Positions 45,852-55,726 of a DNA stretch of 64,000 bases are shown one piece after another. Source of the stretch: Pseudoglutamicibacter albus. GTDB taxonomy: Bacteria > Actinomycetota > Actinomycetes > Actinomycetales > Micrococcaceae. Location: the NCBI RefSeq assembly GCF_022346425.1, contig NZ_JAKRCW010000003.1, positions 124,001 to 188,000 on the forward strand. Direction: 5' to 3'. A model generated the notes under the pieces. It saw only the letters and a program-made list of their open reading frames with translations, ran no database searches and was not told the origin of the DNA. The translations under genes and the position numbers were made by a program. Each line of letters opens with the position of its first letter. Within the stretch, counting starts at the first letter, position 1.

Positions 45852-47213
45852 TCAAATACGCGCTTCGTCGTCGTGAACGGACTCGGGGGTGACGGCCAGC
45901 CGCCTATTTGTGGGACTAAACGTCATCACCAGCACAGTCGCAATAGCGGCGGCAATCAGCGGAACGAGGGGCGATAGCGCATACAAGGCAGTCGCGGCAG
46001 TGGGCGCAATGATGAACGTGAGCGCATTGGTGGCGGCGACGAGACCTGCCACGCTGCCTTGTTCTGAGGAACCAACTGCAAGCGACACCCCCGCAGCGAC
46101 ACCAGGGGTGGCCATCCCAATGCCCACCCCTGTGATGAACATCGCCACCAGCACCGAGGAGGCACCCCAGTCTGGGACCAGGAACAGGATTCCGATGGCG
46201 CTGATGACAGCTCCGACACGGATATACCGAACTGGTTGCCACCGCAGGCGCGTCACAGCGATCGCCTGGCTGAGCAAAAGTCCCACCCCCGCGCATACGA
46301 ATGCGGTCCCCGTGACGAGCACTGCCTGTTCGGTGCCCAGGAATAACCGGTCCTGAACCAGGAACCCGACGAGGATCTGGATGAAGCCCAAAGCGGTGTA
46401 TTGGCCGAAAGAAACAATCAGATACGGCCGCACCCGCGAATCCGTTGCGGAGACCTTCCGGGGTGGTTCTTCTTGAACAGGTACGGCGGTGCGCTTCATC
46501 CAGATAGTGACTATGGCGAGAGTCAGCACTAAGAGGATCGGGACTGCCCACAGCGCGACGGGCAGAGAAATTCCACCGAGCAGGCCACCAATGATGGCAC
46601 CTGCGATAGATGATGTGCCGACACCCGCACCGATAGCGGCCATACCGCGTACCCGTTCGGTGGGGTCTGGGGTTATGGAGGCAACATAGGCTTGTGCGGT
46701 CGGGAGGACGGCCGCTTCGGAAAGACCGAACCACACCCCTCGGACCAGCAGTAGAACCACGAAAACGACCCCAGCGGAAGCAATCCCAAGAAAACCTGCG
46801 TGTGCGACAGCCGCAAAGACCACCATCGCCAGAGTCGCGCTACAGATCGTCGAGATCAAGATCAGTCGTGCACCGACCCGTTGGGATAGCCGCCCCCAAA
46901 ACGGGCTGGCGACGGCAACGCACAAAGCCGCAACCGATACCCCGACCCCGATCTGCCATTCAGGCATACCGATGACCCGTGACAACGGTGCGATCAGCGG
47001 GTTCATGACCGTCATCACGGTATACGTCAAAAAAACAGTGACGAAGATGATCGGTATCTGGGATGCTGATCGCCCGCGGGTTTTCATTACGGAATCCGGT
47101 TCAGCCGAAACGACCGCGTCGTAACCTGCCGCAGAATCACGGTCTTCAGGTTTCTGCATGTCCAACTCACCATCCGCCCATAACTTCAGCGAACTTTTCC
47201 GCGCACCATTCAC
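45852..47213 (-). CDS. MFS transporter of the siderophore cluster
   Basis: Twelve hydrophobic segments; motif A appears as SPFWGRLSQRVGARLIL. A GTG start at 47213 gives 453 residues with a 55-residue hydrophilic head; ATG 47159 (18 residues later) is an alternative. It lies directly after the ABC pair and before the AraC gene. By context it may export a siderophore or stripped ligand, as EntS-like MFS proteins do, but the sequence does not fix the direction of transport. Confidence 0.85.
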   Translation of the reverse strand: MNGARKSSLKLWADGELDMQKPEDRDSAAGYDAVVSAEPDSVMKTRGRSASQIPIIFVTVFLTYTVMTVMNPLIAPLSRVIGMPEWQIGVGVSVAALCVAVASPFWGRLSQRVGARLILISTICSATLAMVVFAAVAHAGFLGIASAGVVFVVLLLVRGVWFGLSEAAVLPTAQAYVASITPDPTERVRGMAAIGAGVGTSSIAGAIIGGLLGGISLPVALWAVPILLVLTLAIVTIWMKRTAVPVQEEPPRKVSATDSRVRPYLIVSFGQYTALGFIQILVGFLVQDRLFLGTEQAVLVTGTAFVCAGVGLLLSQAIAVTRLRWQPVRYIRVGAVISAIGILFLVPDWGASSVLVAMFITGVGIGMATPGVAAGVSLAVGSSEQGSVAGLVAATNALTFIIAPTAATALYALSPLVPLIAAAIATVLVMTFSPTNRRLAVTPESVHDDEARI

Positions 47214-47237
47214 TGCGGCTCAACAGCGGAAGGGATT

Positions 47238-48824
47238 TCATTTATTTGTGCCACTGGACTCTCCGAGTGCTATGCGAATCGTCGGCTGCCAGGTTGTCTC
47301 GGCATCGCGGTGAGTGACGACGATCTTCGTGCACGGGAGCGCGCGGATCGCCTTGGCGATCTTCGCTTCCGTGGCGGTATCGAGGGCGGAGGTCGCTTCG
47401 TCGAGAATGAGGATCGGTGCCTGCTTGAGGAGGGCTCGGGCGATCGCGACTCGTTGACGCTCACCGCCTGACAGTGCGTTTCCGTGGTGGCCTACTGATT
47501 GCTGAATCCCGAGCGGTGATTGTTCGATGACTTGACCGAGTGCGGCTTGTTTTGCCGCATGGATGATCTCTTCATCGGTGGCCGATGGGTCGCCGAGACG
47601 GATGTTGTCGGCCAGTGTTCCGTCGAACACGACGGGATCCTGCGGCACATAGCCGATCTGTTTCGCGAGATCTTCGTATCGCATGTCTGTGAGGTCGACC
47701 CCGCCGAGTTCGATACGCCCATTGTCAGGATCGTCGAACCGCATCAGCAGGGAAAGCAGGGTGCTCTTGCCGCTTCCGGTCGGACCAGTGATGATCGTCG
47801 TAGAGCCCTCGGGCACCTCGGTAGAGACCCCTTGCAGCACGGTAATGTGCGAGACATCATTCACTGTCATCGCATGGCCGACGCTCTGGACAGATTTGGT
47901 CGGCTCGGGTAAGACCGGGGCCGAGAGCACCGCACGGTACCGGTTGATCGTGGTGCGCAATTCGTTGATCGAGACCCCCGCCAGGGCGAGAGCATCCAAA
48001 GGTGCAGATGCACGGGCGGTGAGGATGATGAGCGCCAGTACGGTAGCCGGGTTCTCCATGGCTGTGGACGCGATGAAGAGGAGGACACCAGCGAGCGGCA
48101 GAATGCTCGCGAGACTGGAAACGAAGGTCGCGGGAGCCGATACACGATTCGTACGCGCGAGCGCAGCCTCATGCGTGTCCCATGTGTCTTCCAGGCGTGA
48201 CACCGCACGGTCTGGCCCTGCGGCGGTCCGCAACAGTTCGAGATGATCGACGAATTCCAGGGATGCCTCCGTGGCGGCCTGCTCGGCTGAGTTTCGTCCA
48301 GCGTCTGCTTGCCTGAGGGCTCGTTGAGCGAGTAGTTGTGCGAGGAACGCGATGATCACAAGCCCGGCCACCAGAAGCATGGCGAGAGGGCCAGCAACCA
48401 CGGCGATACCGACAAGCAAGAGAAGCGGTATAAGCGGCGAGAGAATGAATGTCTGCAGCTGATGGGCCGGAACACTCATCAGGGCGGGGATCGACTGTCC
48501 GGCGACCGTGCCGACAAGAGCCCGGTTCTTCTCGGTGAACCACGAGAGTTTGGCGTGGGAGAAGGCCGCGCCAACTCCTTGGAAGAGATCTCCAGCCAGC
48601 CTTGCCCCGGTGAGGTAGCCGGTGCGCGAGACAAGTACGGTGATGAAGAGTGCGACTGCGGCTGCCGTGATCACCATTCCCGGTGGCTGATGCTGTGTGA
48701 TCGCAAGGGCGAGCACGGTGTAGGCTGTCGCCTCGGCCAGCGCGACAAGTGCCCAACCAAGTGAAATGAGGACCAGTCTGCGCCGAGCCGCCTTCGGGAA
48801 GGTTTGGGTGTGCTGCATGTTCAT
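47238..48824 (-). CDS. ABC transporter half (IrtB/YbtQ-like), permease-ATPase fusion
   Basis: 528 residues: a six-helix exporter-type membrane domain (about residues 15-300) fused to an ATPase with GPTGSGKSTLLSLLMRF, Q-loop GYVPQDPVVFDG, signature LSGGERQRVAIARALL and Walker B ILILDEATSALD. It pairs with the preceding gene (ATGA overlap). Such exporter-fold pairs with siderophore genes (IrtAB of mycobacteria, YbtPQ of Yersinia) import ferric siderophores; the assignment rests on context and overall likeness. Confidence 0.85.
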   Translation of the reverse strand: MNMQHTQTFPKAARRRLVLISLGWALVALAEATAYTVLALAITQHQPPGMVITAAAVALFITVLVSRTGYLTGARLAGDLFQGVGAAFSHAKLSWFTEKNRALVGTVAGQSIPALMSVPAHQLQTFILSPLIPLLLLVGIAVVAGPLAMLLVAGLVIIAFLAQLLAQRALRQADAGRNSAEQAATEASLEFVDHLELLRTAAGPDRAVSRLEDTWDTHEAALARTNRVSAPATFVSSLASILPLAGVLLFIASTAMENPATVLALIILTARASAPLDALALAGVSINELRTTINRYRAVLSAPVLPEPTKSVQSVGHAMTVNDVSHITVLQGVSTEVPEGSTTIITGPTGSGKSTLLSLLMRFDDPDNGRIELGGVDLTDMRYEDLAKQIGYVPQDPVVFDGTLADNIRLGDPSATDEEIIHAAKQAALGQVIEQSPLGIQQSVGHHGNALSGGERQRVAIARALLKQAPILILDEATSALDTATEAKIAKAIRALPCTKIVVTHRDAETTWQPTIRIALGESSGTNK

Positions 48825-50428
48825 CGGATTCCTCCGGATACCGTGACCGAGTTGCCGGTGAGCTTGAGGTGTGCTGTGGCGTCCTCGACCAGTTCATGGT
48901 CATGGGTGACGATCAAGAGCGTCTTCGATTCCTCTGCGGCGAATGCGCGTAGCTCGCTGACTAGCCGCCTGCCCGTTTCGTCATCCAGCGCGCTGGTGGG
49001 CTCATCGAGCAGGATCACAGGGGCATCGGTGAGGAACGCGCGGGCGAGTCCGACTCGTTGACGTTCCCCGCCCGACAACGTTGTCGTCGCGGTATCCAGG
49101 GGAAGGTCGAGTTGCGCACGTCGAAGCGCGGTACTCATCGCATCATCGGTGGCTTCAGGGGTTGACAGCCCAATATTTTCCCGGATTGTCCCGGCGAGCA
49201 CGTCCCCGCCTTGTGGGATGAGCAACACGGAGTTGGATGCCGTTTTCTCACTGTTCGCCTCTCTGAGGGGGTATTGGATCGCGCCCCTTTCGAGCTTTTC
49301 CAATCCAGCGATTGCGCGTAGCAGCGTGGTTTTGCCGCTGCCGCTGGGACCGGTGATCGCGGTGAGTAATCCCGGAGGGAAGGTGTGAGAGAGATTGTGA
49401 ATGAGGGTTCGGTCATCCTGATCAATCCGCACGCCGATGAGCGCGAGTCCGGGATCGTCACTGTGATCGGTTGATCCCGTGACGGTCGGTTCACGGAGCA
49501 CGGCTGTGATGCGTTCGGCGCCGGCGCGACCCGCGCGTACGTAGTCCAGGCCATGGCCGAGGCGCAATGCCGGGGTGACCACGGCCAGCCCGAACAGCAG
49601 CATGGCGGTAAGTACTTCCGGCTCTTGGTCGTAGCCGATGGCGTAGGCGATCGCATAGGTTGCGACGGCCTGGAGTAGCGCCACCGCGACGGAAGATAGT
49701 GTCGCAACCCGTCGCACCCAGGCGACCATGTTCTCGGTGAAGCGGCGTGTTGCGTTGACATAGTCGGCGGCTGCTCCGGCCTGAGCGCTGTAGATACGGG
49801 ACACGCGAATGCCACGTGCGTAGTCGTCGACAGCGGTCCTGATGTCCGTCATCACACGGACCGTTTCGGTTCCGTGTTTCGCTGAGCTTCGCGGCACGAT
49901 GAACAGGTAGTAGGCCGCGGCCAGTAGGCCAGGGATCAATGCGACTAGGGCAAGGGGACCCGCCACTGTGACCAGTAAAATGGTGGTGGCGAGGGGAACC
50001 ACCGCGAGGGTTGCGATCTCTGCGGGTAGATGTGCGACGGTGTGATGCAGTGCGACGATGTCTTCGCCTACCAGTCGTCGTAACGCGTCAGCGCCGTACC
50101 GTGAGATGGTGCTCATCGGCATGTTCGCTAGATGGCGGGCCGTATCGCGCCGTAGACGGGCAGAAAATTGTGCCTCCCCGTGATGGGCGAGCCACGACGA
50201 AATCGACAGGAGCAGTCCTCCGATGAACCAGCAGATACATGCCCAGATCGCGTGCGTGAGTGACGCCGCAGCAACGATCTGCACGGTGAACCAGAGGGCT
50301 CCGAGTATGGTGAGACCACCGAGCGCTGCTGCGGCAACCGCTGCGGTGAGTACCGGGATCGCGGGTCGCAGCGCGGCCGCAATGGGTGACGCCGGTTCAG
50401 GTGCAGGGCCATTGTTGAGTGCAGGCAT
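48821..50428 (-). CDS. ABC transporter half (IrtA/YbtP-like), permease-ATPase fusion
   Basis: 535 residues with an N-terminal exporter-type membrane domain and a C-terminal ATPase: GPSGSGKTTLLRAIAGL, LIPQGGDVLAGTIRENIG, LSGGERQRVGLARAFL, PVILLDEPTSALD. Mycobacterial IrtA carries an N-terminal siderophore-interacting (SIP) domain; this protein lacks one, but a separate SIP gene begins the same operon at 57.8 kb. Start ATG 50428 overlaps the TAA of the FepC-like gene (TAATG). Confidence 0.85.
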   Translation of the reverse strand: MPALNNGPAPEPASPIAAALRPAIPVLTAAVAAAALGGLTILGALWFTVQIVAAASLTHAIWACICWFIGGLLLSISSWLAHHGEAQFSARLRRDTARHLANMPMSTISRYGADALRRLVGEDIVALHHTVAHLPAEIATLAVVPLATTILLVTVAGPLALVALIPGLLAAAYYLFIVPRSSAKHGTETVRVMTDIRTAVDDYARGIRVSRIYSAQAGAAADYVNATRRFTENMVAWVRRVATLSSVAVALLQAVATYAIAYAIGYDQEPEVLTAMLLFGLAVVTPALRLGHGLDYVRAGRAGAERITAVLREPTVTGSTDHSDDPGLALIGVRIDQDDRTLIHNLSHTFPPGLLTAITGPSGSGKTTLLRAIAGLEKLERGAIQYPLREANSEKTASNSVLLIPQGGDVLAGTIRENIGLSTPEATDDAMSTALRRAQLDLPLDTATTTLSGGERQRVGLARAFLTDAPVILLDEPTSALDDETGRRLVSELRAFAAEESKTLLIVTHDHELVEDATAHLKLTGNSVTVSGGIR

Positions 50429-51312
50429 TATTCGGTGCCTCCTTTCTCGATCAGCGTTTCCTTCTTCCGGTGCCGGTCTCGTCCGAGTGGTACTACCTGC
50501 GGGGTTCCTGCGACCGGATCTGGGACGACGAGACAGCGCAGGCCAAACACCTGCGCAACCAGGTCGGACGTCAGGACCTCGGCCGGTGGGCCTTCGGCGA
50601 CGACACCGCCGTCCTTCATCGCGACGAGATGCGTTGCGTATCGGGCGGCCTGGTTGAGGTCGTGGAGAACAGCGACGAGGGTGTGCCCGGCAAGGTGGAG
50701 GTCGGTGAATAGTTCCATCAGTTCGATCTGATGAGTCAGGTCAAGGAACGTCGTCGGCTCATCCAGCAACAGGATTTCGGTCTGCTGTGCCAGCGCCATC
50801 GCAACCCAGACTCGCTGTCGTTGCCCGCCGGAGAGTTCGTCGACGAGCCGGTCTGAGAGTTCATGGATGCCAGTCGCTGCCATCGCGGTAGAGACCGCCT
50901 GCTCATCGTCCGGCGTCCACTGCCGGATCAGTTTCTGGTACGGATACCGGCCGCGGGCGACCAGATCAGCGACTCTGATCCCATCGGGAGCCAGCGAGGT
51001 CTGCGGCAGCAGTCCCAACTTGCGTGCGACCTCTTTGGCCTTGTACGAATGGATGTTCTGCCCATCAAGCACCACCTGCCCGGATCCCGGTTTCAGGAGC
51101 CTGGACAGCCCACGCAAGAGTGTCGATTTGCCGCACGCATTCGGTCCGACGATGACGGTGAAAGACTCATCGGGAATCGACACCGACAAGTTTTCGTTGA
51201 TGACGCGCTTGTCATAGCCGATCGTGGCATTCACCGTCCACAGTCGACTTGTCGGTACGGACAACTCGGCGGTGCTAGCAGCGGCGAGGGGGTGAGCGTC
51301 CACTCGTGTCAT
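50428..51312 (-). CDS. Ferric-siderophore ABC importer ATPase (FepC-like)
   Basis: 294-residue ATPase of the FepC/FhuC type: [19 protein letters not shown] (Walker A with Ala-Cys in the loop), [54 protein letters not shown]. The RGRYPYQ motif after the Q-loop is typical of iron-chelate importers. It works with the two permeases upstream, which overlap it and each other by ATGA. Confidence 0.93.
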   Translation of the reverse strand: MTRVDAHPLAAASTAELSVPTSRLWTVNATIGYDKRVINENLSVSIPDESFTVIVGPNACGKSTLLRGLSRLLKPGSGQVVLDGQNIHSYKAKEVARKLGLLPQTSLAPDGIRVADLVARGRYPYQKLIRQWTPDDEQAVSTAMAATGIHELSDRLVDELSGGQRQRVWVAMALAQQTEILLLDEPTTFLDLTHQIELMELFTDLHLAGHTLVAVLHDLNQAARYATHLVAMKDGGVVAEGPPAEVLTSDLVAQVFGLRCLVVPDPVAGTPQVVPLGRDRHRKKETLIEKGGTE

Positions 51313-52388
51313 ATGCTTCTCCTTGTTTCACGAATAAGGAGCCAGATCAGGTAGAGACCACCCAGGCTCACGGTGATGAGGCCAACCGGAACGGGCCGGT
51401 AGACCTGCGCGATCACGAGCGACAGCAACTGCGCGAGAGACAAGAGCGCGGCTCCCATGAACGCGGCCGAAGCCACGGTCACCCCCGGGGTCCGTGTCAA
51501 TCGCCTCGCGAGCTGCGGCGCGGACAGTGCAACGAACCCGATCGGACCGGCAGCCGCTGTCACCAACGCGGTCGTCGCAACTCCCAGGATCAGCAGCAGC
51601 GGGCGAGCAACGGAAGCGTTCACCCCCTGAGCGAGTGCCGCGTCGTCACCAAGTTCCAGTTGTCGCAGAGCCGGAGCCAACAGCGTCACTCCGATGAATA
51701 CAATCAGGCCCCCGATGATGACGGGGACAAGCGAATGCCATCCGACGCGACTGAGCGACCCGGCCGCCCAGAAACCGACGCTCATCGCATCGGTGATCTC
51801 GGCGCGAGTGATGAGGTACGCGTTGATCGATCCCAGCATCGCGGAAACTCCGATGCCGACGATGATGAGCCGAAACCCCTGCACGCCTCCCCGATAGGAG
51901 AGCAGATACACCACGATTGCGGTGAGCAGCCCACCGACCAGAGCTGCTGCGGCGATGTACCAGTACTGATTCGCGCCAATGACAAGGATGGTGAGCACCA
52001 CGGCCGTGTACGATCCTGCGTCGAAGCCGATCACATCCGGAGATCCCAGGGGGTTGCGGGTCAGCGATTGGAAGATTGCACCACCGATCCCCAGTAGCGC
52101 TCCGAACAGGATTGCCGCGATCGCGATGGGCAGACGCCATTCCGTCACGATCAGGCGATGGAAGTCATCGCCCTGGCCGAAGAGCGACTGGACAACCTGG
52201 GCAGTTGTCAGTGGATAGTCACCGATTCCAAGGGACAGTACTGCAACGGTCACCGCGACTACGGCGAGGATCGAGTTGATCGCAACGCTCCGTGCGCTGA
52301 ATCTCAGCGCGACGGCGCGCTGAGTACGGATTGTGCGATTCCGGTAACCGAAATCGATCTGTCGTGGGATTTGAATAGTGGATTTCAT
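51309..52388 (-). CDS. Ferric-siderophore ABC importer permease (FepG-like)
   Basis: 359 residues, FecCD family. Marks: LPIAIAAILFGALLGIGGAI followed by FQSLTRNPLGSPDVIGFDAG, the motif that contacts the ATPase, and AAGPIGFVALSAPQLARRLT near the end. About nine to ten membrane helices. ATG 52388 overlaps the previous stop; longer upstream frames lie in the neighbouring permease gene and are rejected. Confidence 0.92.
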   Translation of the reverse strand: MKSTIQIPRQIDFGYRNRTIRTQRAVALRFSARSVAINSILAVVAVTVAVLSLGIGDYPLTTAQVVQSLFGQGDDFHRLIVTEWRLPIAIAAILFGALLGIGGAIFQSLTRNPLGSPDVIGFDAGSYTAVVLTILVIGANQYWYIAAAALVGGLLTAIVVYLLSYRGGVQGFRLIIVGIGVSAMLGSINAYLITRAEITDAMSVGFWAAGSLSRVGWHSLVPVIIGGLIVFIGVTLLAPALRQLELGDDAALAQGVNASVARPLLLILGVATTALVTAAAGPIGFVALSAPQLARRLTRTPGVTVASAAFMGAALLSLAQLLSLVIAQVYRPVPVGLITVSLGGLYLIWLLIRETRRSI

Positions 52389-53443
52389 AGCCCGGATGCC
52401 TTTCGCCGGCGCACGAGCGCAATGAGGACAGGGGCACCGATGAGTGCGGTGAGCACGCCGGCCTCGATCTCGCCCGGTCGGGTGATCACTCGTCCCAACA
52501 CGTCTGCGATGAGCACGATGGAGGGTGCCGCGAGGGCGGTGTAGGCGATGATCCATCGCTGGTCGGGTCCGGTGAACCAGCGCACGATGTGCGGGACCAT
52601 GAGACCGACGAACGCGATACCTCCGGTGAGCGCTGTTCCGCCACCTGCGAGGAGCGTCACGGCGATGATCCCCAAAATACGAGTGCGGGTGACGCTTGCT
52701 CCGAGCGCGGTCGCTTGGTCGTCTCCCAGCGCGACCGCGTTCAAGGAGCTGCTGATCAGTGCGGCTAACAGGATTCCTACCGCCAGAAACGGGGCAACCG
52801 AAGCGGTGTCATCGAGTGAGGCGCGAGAGAGGGAACCCAACCCCCAAGCCCGGAAGGAACGGAACGTCTCCTGATCCATCAGTGTCAGAAACGTTGAGAA
52901 AGCTGAGAGGACAGCGGCAAGTGCGATACCTGCGAGCACGAGTGTGACGGGAGAAGAAGCGCCTCGTCCCGCTGACCCGATCAGGTAGACGAGCACCGTG
53001 GCAAGTATCGCACCGATGAACGAAAACCAGATGTACCCGGTGATTCCTCCGATTCCGAACAACGCCACGCCAACGACAATGGCGAACCCAGCTCCCGCAT
53101 TTACGCCGAGAATACCGGGATCAGCAAGCGGGTTGCGTGTGATCGCCTGAATGAGCGCGCCCGAAACACCAAATGCCACACCAGCAGCAATCCCCACAAC
53201 CGTGCGAGGTACTCGTAATGTCCAGACAATGGAGCTTGCCTCGGAGCTATCTGGAGAGAGTACGACCCGCCAGATCTCGCTGATGGGCAACGGGTTCGCG
53301 CCGAATGACAGGCTTGCTGCCAGAACCACCACAAGCAACGCGAGCAACACAATCACACCCGATATTCGACGGCTGCTTGTTGGGAGGTGCCCTTCTCCCA
53401 GCGCACCGCACGCCTCGCGCGCACGTACTAACGAAACAGTCAT
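52385..53443 (-). CDS. Ferric-siderophore ABC importer permease (FepD-like)
   Basis: 352 residues, FecCD family partner of the FepG-like protein. It shows LRVPRTVVGIAAGVAFGVSG, ALIQAITRNPLADPGILGVN, and GGIAFVGLMVPHIVRWFTG near the end. ATG 53443 starts the hydrophilic head before the first helix. A strong hairpin lies between this gene and the binding-protein gene upstream, which may reduce read-through into the permeases. Confidence 0.92.
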   Translation of the reverse strand: MTVSLVRAREACGALGEGHLPTSSRRISGVIVLLALLVVVLAASLSFGANPLPISEIWRVVLSPDSSEASSIVWTLRVPRTVVGIAAGVAFGVSGALIQAITRNPLADPGILGVNAGAGFAIVVGVALFGIGGITGYIWFSFIGAILATVLVYLIGSAGRGASSPVTLVLAGIALAAVLSAFSTFLTLMDQETFRSFRAWGLGSLSRASLDDTASVAPFLAVGILLAALISSSLNAVALGDDQATALGASVTRTRILGIIAVTLLAGGGTALTGGIAFVGLMVPHIVRWFTGPDQRWIIAYTALAAPSIVLIADVLGRVITRPGEIEAGVLTALIGAPVLIALVRRRKASGL

Positions 53444-53466
53444 GACCGATCTTTCGTGTTGTTCAG

Positions 53467-53510
53467 CTATCGCGGCACCACGGACTGCTAGACCCGTGGT
53501 GCCGCGATAG
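53467..53510 (-). terminator. Intra-operon hairpin between binding protein and permease genes
   Basis: Seventeen-base near-perfect arms (CTATCGCGGCACCACGG and complement) around a ten-base loop, without a T-run. Such structures after binding-protein genes often protect the upstream mRNA and lower downstream expression. Confidence 0.7.
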
Positions 53511-53523
53511 TCCGTGACCCGAG

Positions 53524-54588
53524 TTAGAACACGTCCGCAATCTGGGGAACGACGCGCTCGACGGCCCAAGCATTGCCGATGGGTCCGCCGCTGGTGATTG
53601 CCCACAAGAGATCGCCGCCGTCGTCAGTTTTCGGCGGCAGCTGGACAAACTGACCGGACGATACCGCTCCCAGGTTTTGGAACAGGTCGCGACCTGTCAA
53701 CTCCTGCATTTCGGCTTCGCTCGCGGCTGCGCTCTGTCCAAGGATGAGGACGTCGGCGTCAATCTTCGATAGAAGTTCATCACTGACCTTGGTATCCGTC
53801 ACGAATTCCGTGGCGTTCGGGTTCTCGCTGAAACCGAGGTCGGCCAGGAATGCAGCGGGCGCGGAGCCAGGCTGTGAGAAGTAATGCAGTCCGTTTGTTG
53901 GGCCGTAGTAGATCGCCCAGGTCGCGGTGAGCCCGTCGAACTCGGGATGATCTGCACGCACTTGCGCGAAGAGTTCATCGTGTTCCGCAATGACAGCTTC
54001 GGCCGCGCCGCTAAGGTCTAGCGTCTCACCTAGAACGCGGATCGAGTCCTGCCAGGGAATGATGCGTTGAGACGATTCCGGGCTTGTCACCACCGGGGCT
54101 ATCTCGGAGAGCTGCTGGTAGTAGTCACGCAGTTCGCCGTAACCGGGCACCCAACCTACGGTGACGATGAGGTCGGGGTTGCTCGCTGCGATGGCCTCGA
54201 TGGGGATGTCTTCGCCCATCATGAACTCGTAGGTGTCCAGCTCGGCTGATCCATGCTCTTCGAGGTAGCCGCCCTCGCTTACGAAGTTCGAACTCAGAAC
54301 GGGCGTGACCCCTAAGGAAAGCAGCAGTTCGGTGTCGATCGCGTTCGGGACGATCGCTGCGACCCGCTCAGGGCGCTCCTTGAGGACTGTCTCCCCGTAC
54401 GGTGATTCGAGCGTCAGAGGGTAAGTCGTCTTGCCCTCAGCGGCAGGGAGCAGGCTTGATTCGCTTGCGCCGGGCTCTTCAGGACTGTCGTTGGAGTCCG
54501 GGCTCGTGGAGCAGCCCGCGATGAGCAGGATTGTCGCGAGGATCGCCCCGATACTGGCAGCGACGCGGGAGCGTCTGGTCTTCTTCAT
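53524..54588 (-). CDS. Siderophore-binding lipoprotein 1
   Basis: 354 residues. A lipoprotein signal (basic start, hydrophobic run, lipobox LIAGC with Cys26) is followed by a serine/glutamate-rich linker and a FepB/FhuD-type (TroA-fold) binding domain: RVAAIVPNAIDTELLLSLGVTP, NPDLIVTVGW, and DADVLILGQSAAASEAEMQELTG. It captures the iron chelate outside the membrane and delivers it to the FepDG permease. Its neighbour upstream is a close paralogue. Confidence 0.92.
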   Translation of the reverse strand: MKKTRRSRVAASIGAILATILLIAGCSTSPDSNDSPEEPGASESSLLPAAEGKTTYPLTLESPYGETVLKERPERVAAIVPNAIDTELLLSLGVTPVLSSNFVSEGGYLEEHGSAELDTYEFMMGEDIPIEAIAASNPDLIVTVGWVPGYGELRDYYQQLSEIAPVVTSPESSQRIIPWQDSIRVLGETLDLSGAAEAVIAEHDELFAQVRADHPEFDGLTATWAIYYGPTNGLHYFSQPGSAPAAFLADLGFSENPNATEFVTDTKVSDELLSKIDADVLILGQSAAASEAEMQELTGRDLFQNLGAVSSGQFVQLPPKTDDGGDLLWAITSGGPIGNAWAVERVVPQIADVF

Positions 54589-54637
54589 TCGTGTTCGCCT
54601 TTCTATAGTTCAGATTGTTCATTGACGAGAGGGATGG

Positions 54638-55726
54638 TCATGAAGTCTTCGTTAGGACATCGGCGATGCGCGGAACGAGATAATCTGCGGCCCATTCCTG
54701 CCCGATTGGTCCGCCTACCGTGACCGTCCAAAGTAGGTCTCGGTTGTCTTCGGTCTTCGGTGTCAGCTGAACGAGATGTCCGGACATGACAGCGCCCAGA
54801 TTCATGAAGAGGGTGTTCTCGGTGACAAGCTCGTGCATCTCTTCGTCACTCGCGTTTACGGTCTGGCCTAGCAAGAGCACATCCGCATCGATTTGGGTCA
54901 GCAATTCATTGCTGACCCACGGGTCGCCGACGAACTGATCCGCTTTGGGGTTGGGAATGAAACCAAGCTCGCTGAGGAAGAGTTCTGTCCCAGATCCCGA
55001 TGGAGACATATAGCGGAGGCTATTTGCGGCCCCGAAGTGGAGAACCCAGCTAGTGGTGAGACCCGCAAATTCCGGGTGTTTCTTTCGTATCTCGGCGAAA
55101 TGTTCTTGGTGATGTGCGATAACTTGTGTTGCTGCGTCTTCGAGGTCGAGCGTCGATCCAAGGAGGCGAATAGAGTCTTGCCAAGGGATGAGTTGTTGCG
55201 AGGACGTGTCGGGACTGGTCAGTACTGGGGCGATTGACGTCAATCGGTCGTAGTAGTCGCCAAGGTTGACGCCACTCAACCCGTCTGTCCACCCCACCGC
55301 CACGATGAAGTCAGGGTCGCTAGCTGCGATGGTCTCTATCGGAATGTCTTCACCGGACACGAACTCGTAGGTTTCAATTTCTGCTGCCCCATGATCATCG
55401 AGATAACCGCCTTCACTCACGAGACTTGACGTGAGAATGGGGGTCACCCCAAGGGCGAGAAGCAGCTCAGTGTCGATCGCTGTCGGGGCGACCGCTGCAA
55501 TGCGTTCAGGACGTTCCGGCAGAACAGTCTCACCGAACGGTGATTCGAGCGTCAGCGGATAGCTTGTAGTCTGCTCGGCCGCTGGCAGTAAAGATGCTTG
55601 CTCAGGGTGTCTTGTTGCATTATCGGATTCGGGCTTTGCCGAGCAGCTTGCAGCGAACAAGGAAATGGTGAGAACAACACAGATGGTGCTGAGGATGCGA
55701 GAAGGCTTAGCTTGCGAACGGCTCAT
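54638..55726 (-). CDS. Siderophore-binding lipoprotein 2 (paralogue of 1)
   Basis: 362 residues with lipobox FAASC and the same TroA-type domain as the next gene; long stretches agree (TYPLTLESPYGETV versus SYPLTLESPFGETV; the GGYLEEHG and GGYLDDHG loops). The pair arose by tandem duplication and has since diverged in the ligand-facing parts, so the two may prefer different chelates while sharing one permease. Start ATG 55726 overlaps the MFS stop as ATGA; longer frames upstream are within the MFS gene. Confidence 0.92.
   Translation of the reverse strand: MSRSQAKPSRILSTICVVLTISLFAASCSAKPESDNATRHPEQASLLPAAEQTTSYPLTLESPFGETVLPERPERIAAVAPTAIDTELLLALGVTPILTSSLVSEGGYLDDHGAAEIETYEFVSGEDIPIETIAASDPDFIVAVGWTDGLSGVNLGDYYDRLTSIAPVLTSPDTSSQQLIPWQDSIRLLGSTLDLEDAATQVIAHHQEHFAEIRKKHPEFAGLTTSWVLHFGAANSLRYMSPSGSGTELFLSELGFIPNPKADQFVGDPWVSNELLTQIDADVLLLGQTVNASDEEMHELVTENTLFMNLGAVMSGHLVQLTPKTEDNRDLLWTVTVGGPIGQEWAADYLVPRIADVLTKTS

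Noticed and set aside
51306-52097. 263-codon plus-strand frame opposite the FepG-like gene
   Set aside because: Antisense shadow of a clear permease; the translation is rich in Q, R, D and H, typical of reverse frames in GC-rich genes.
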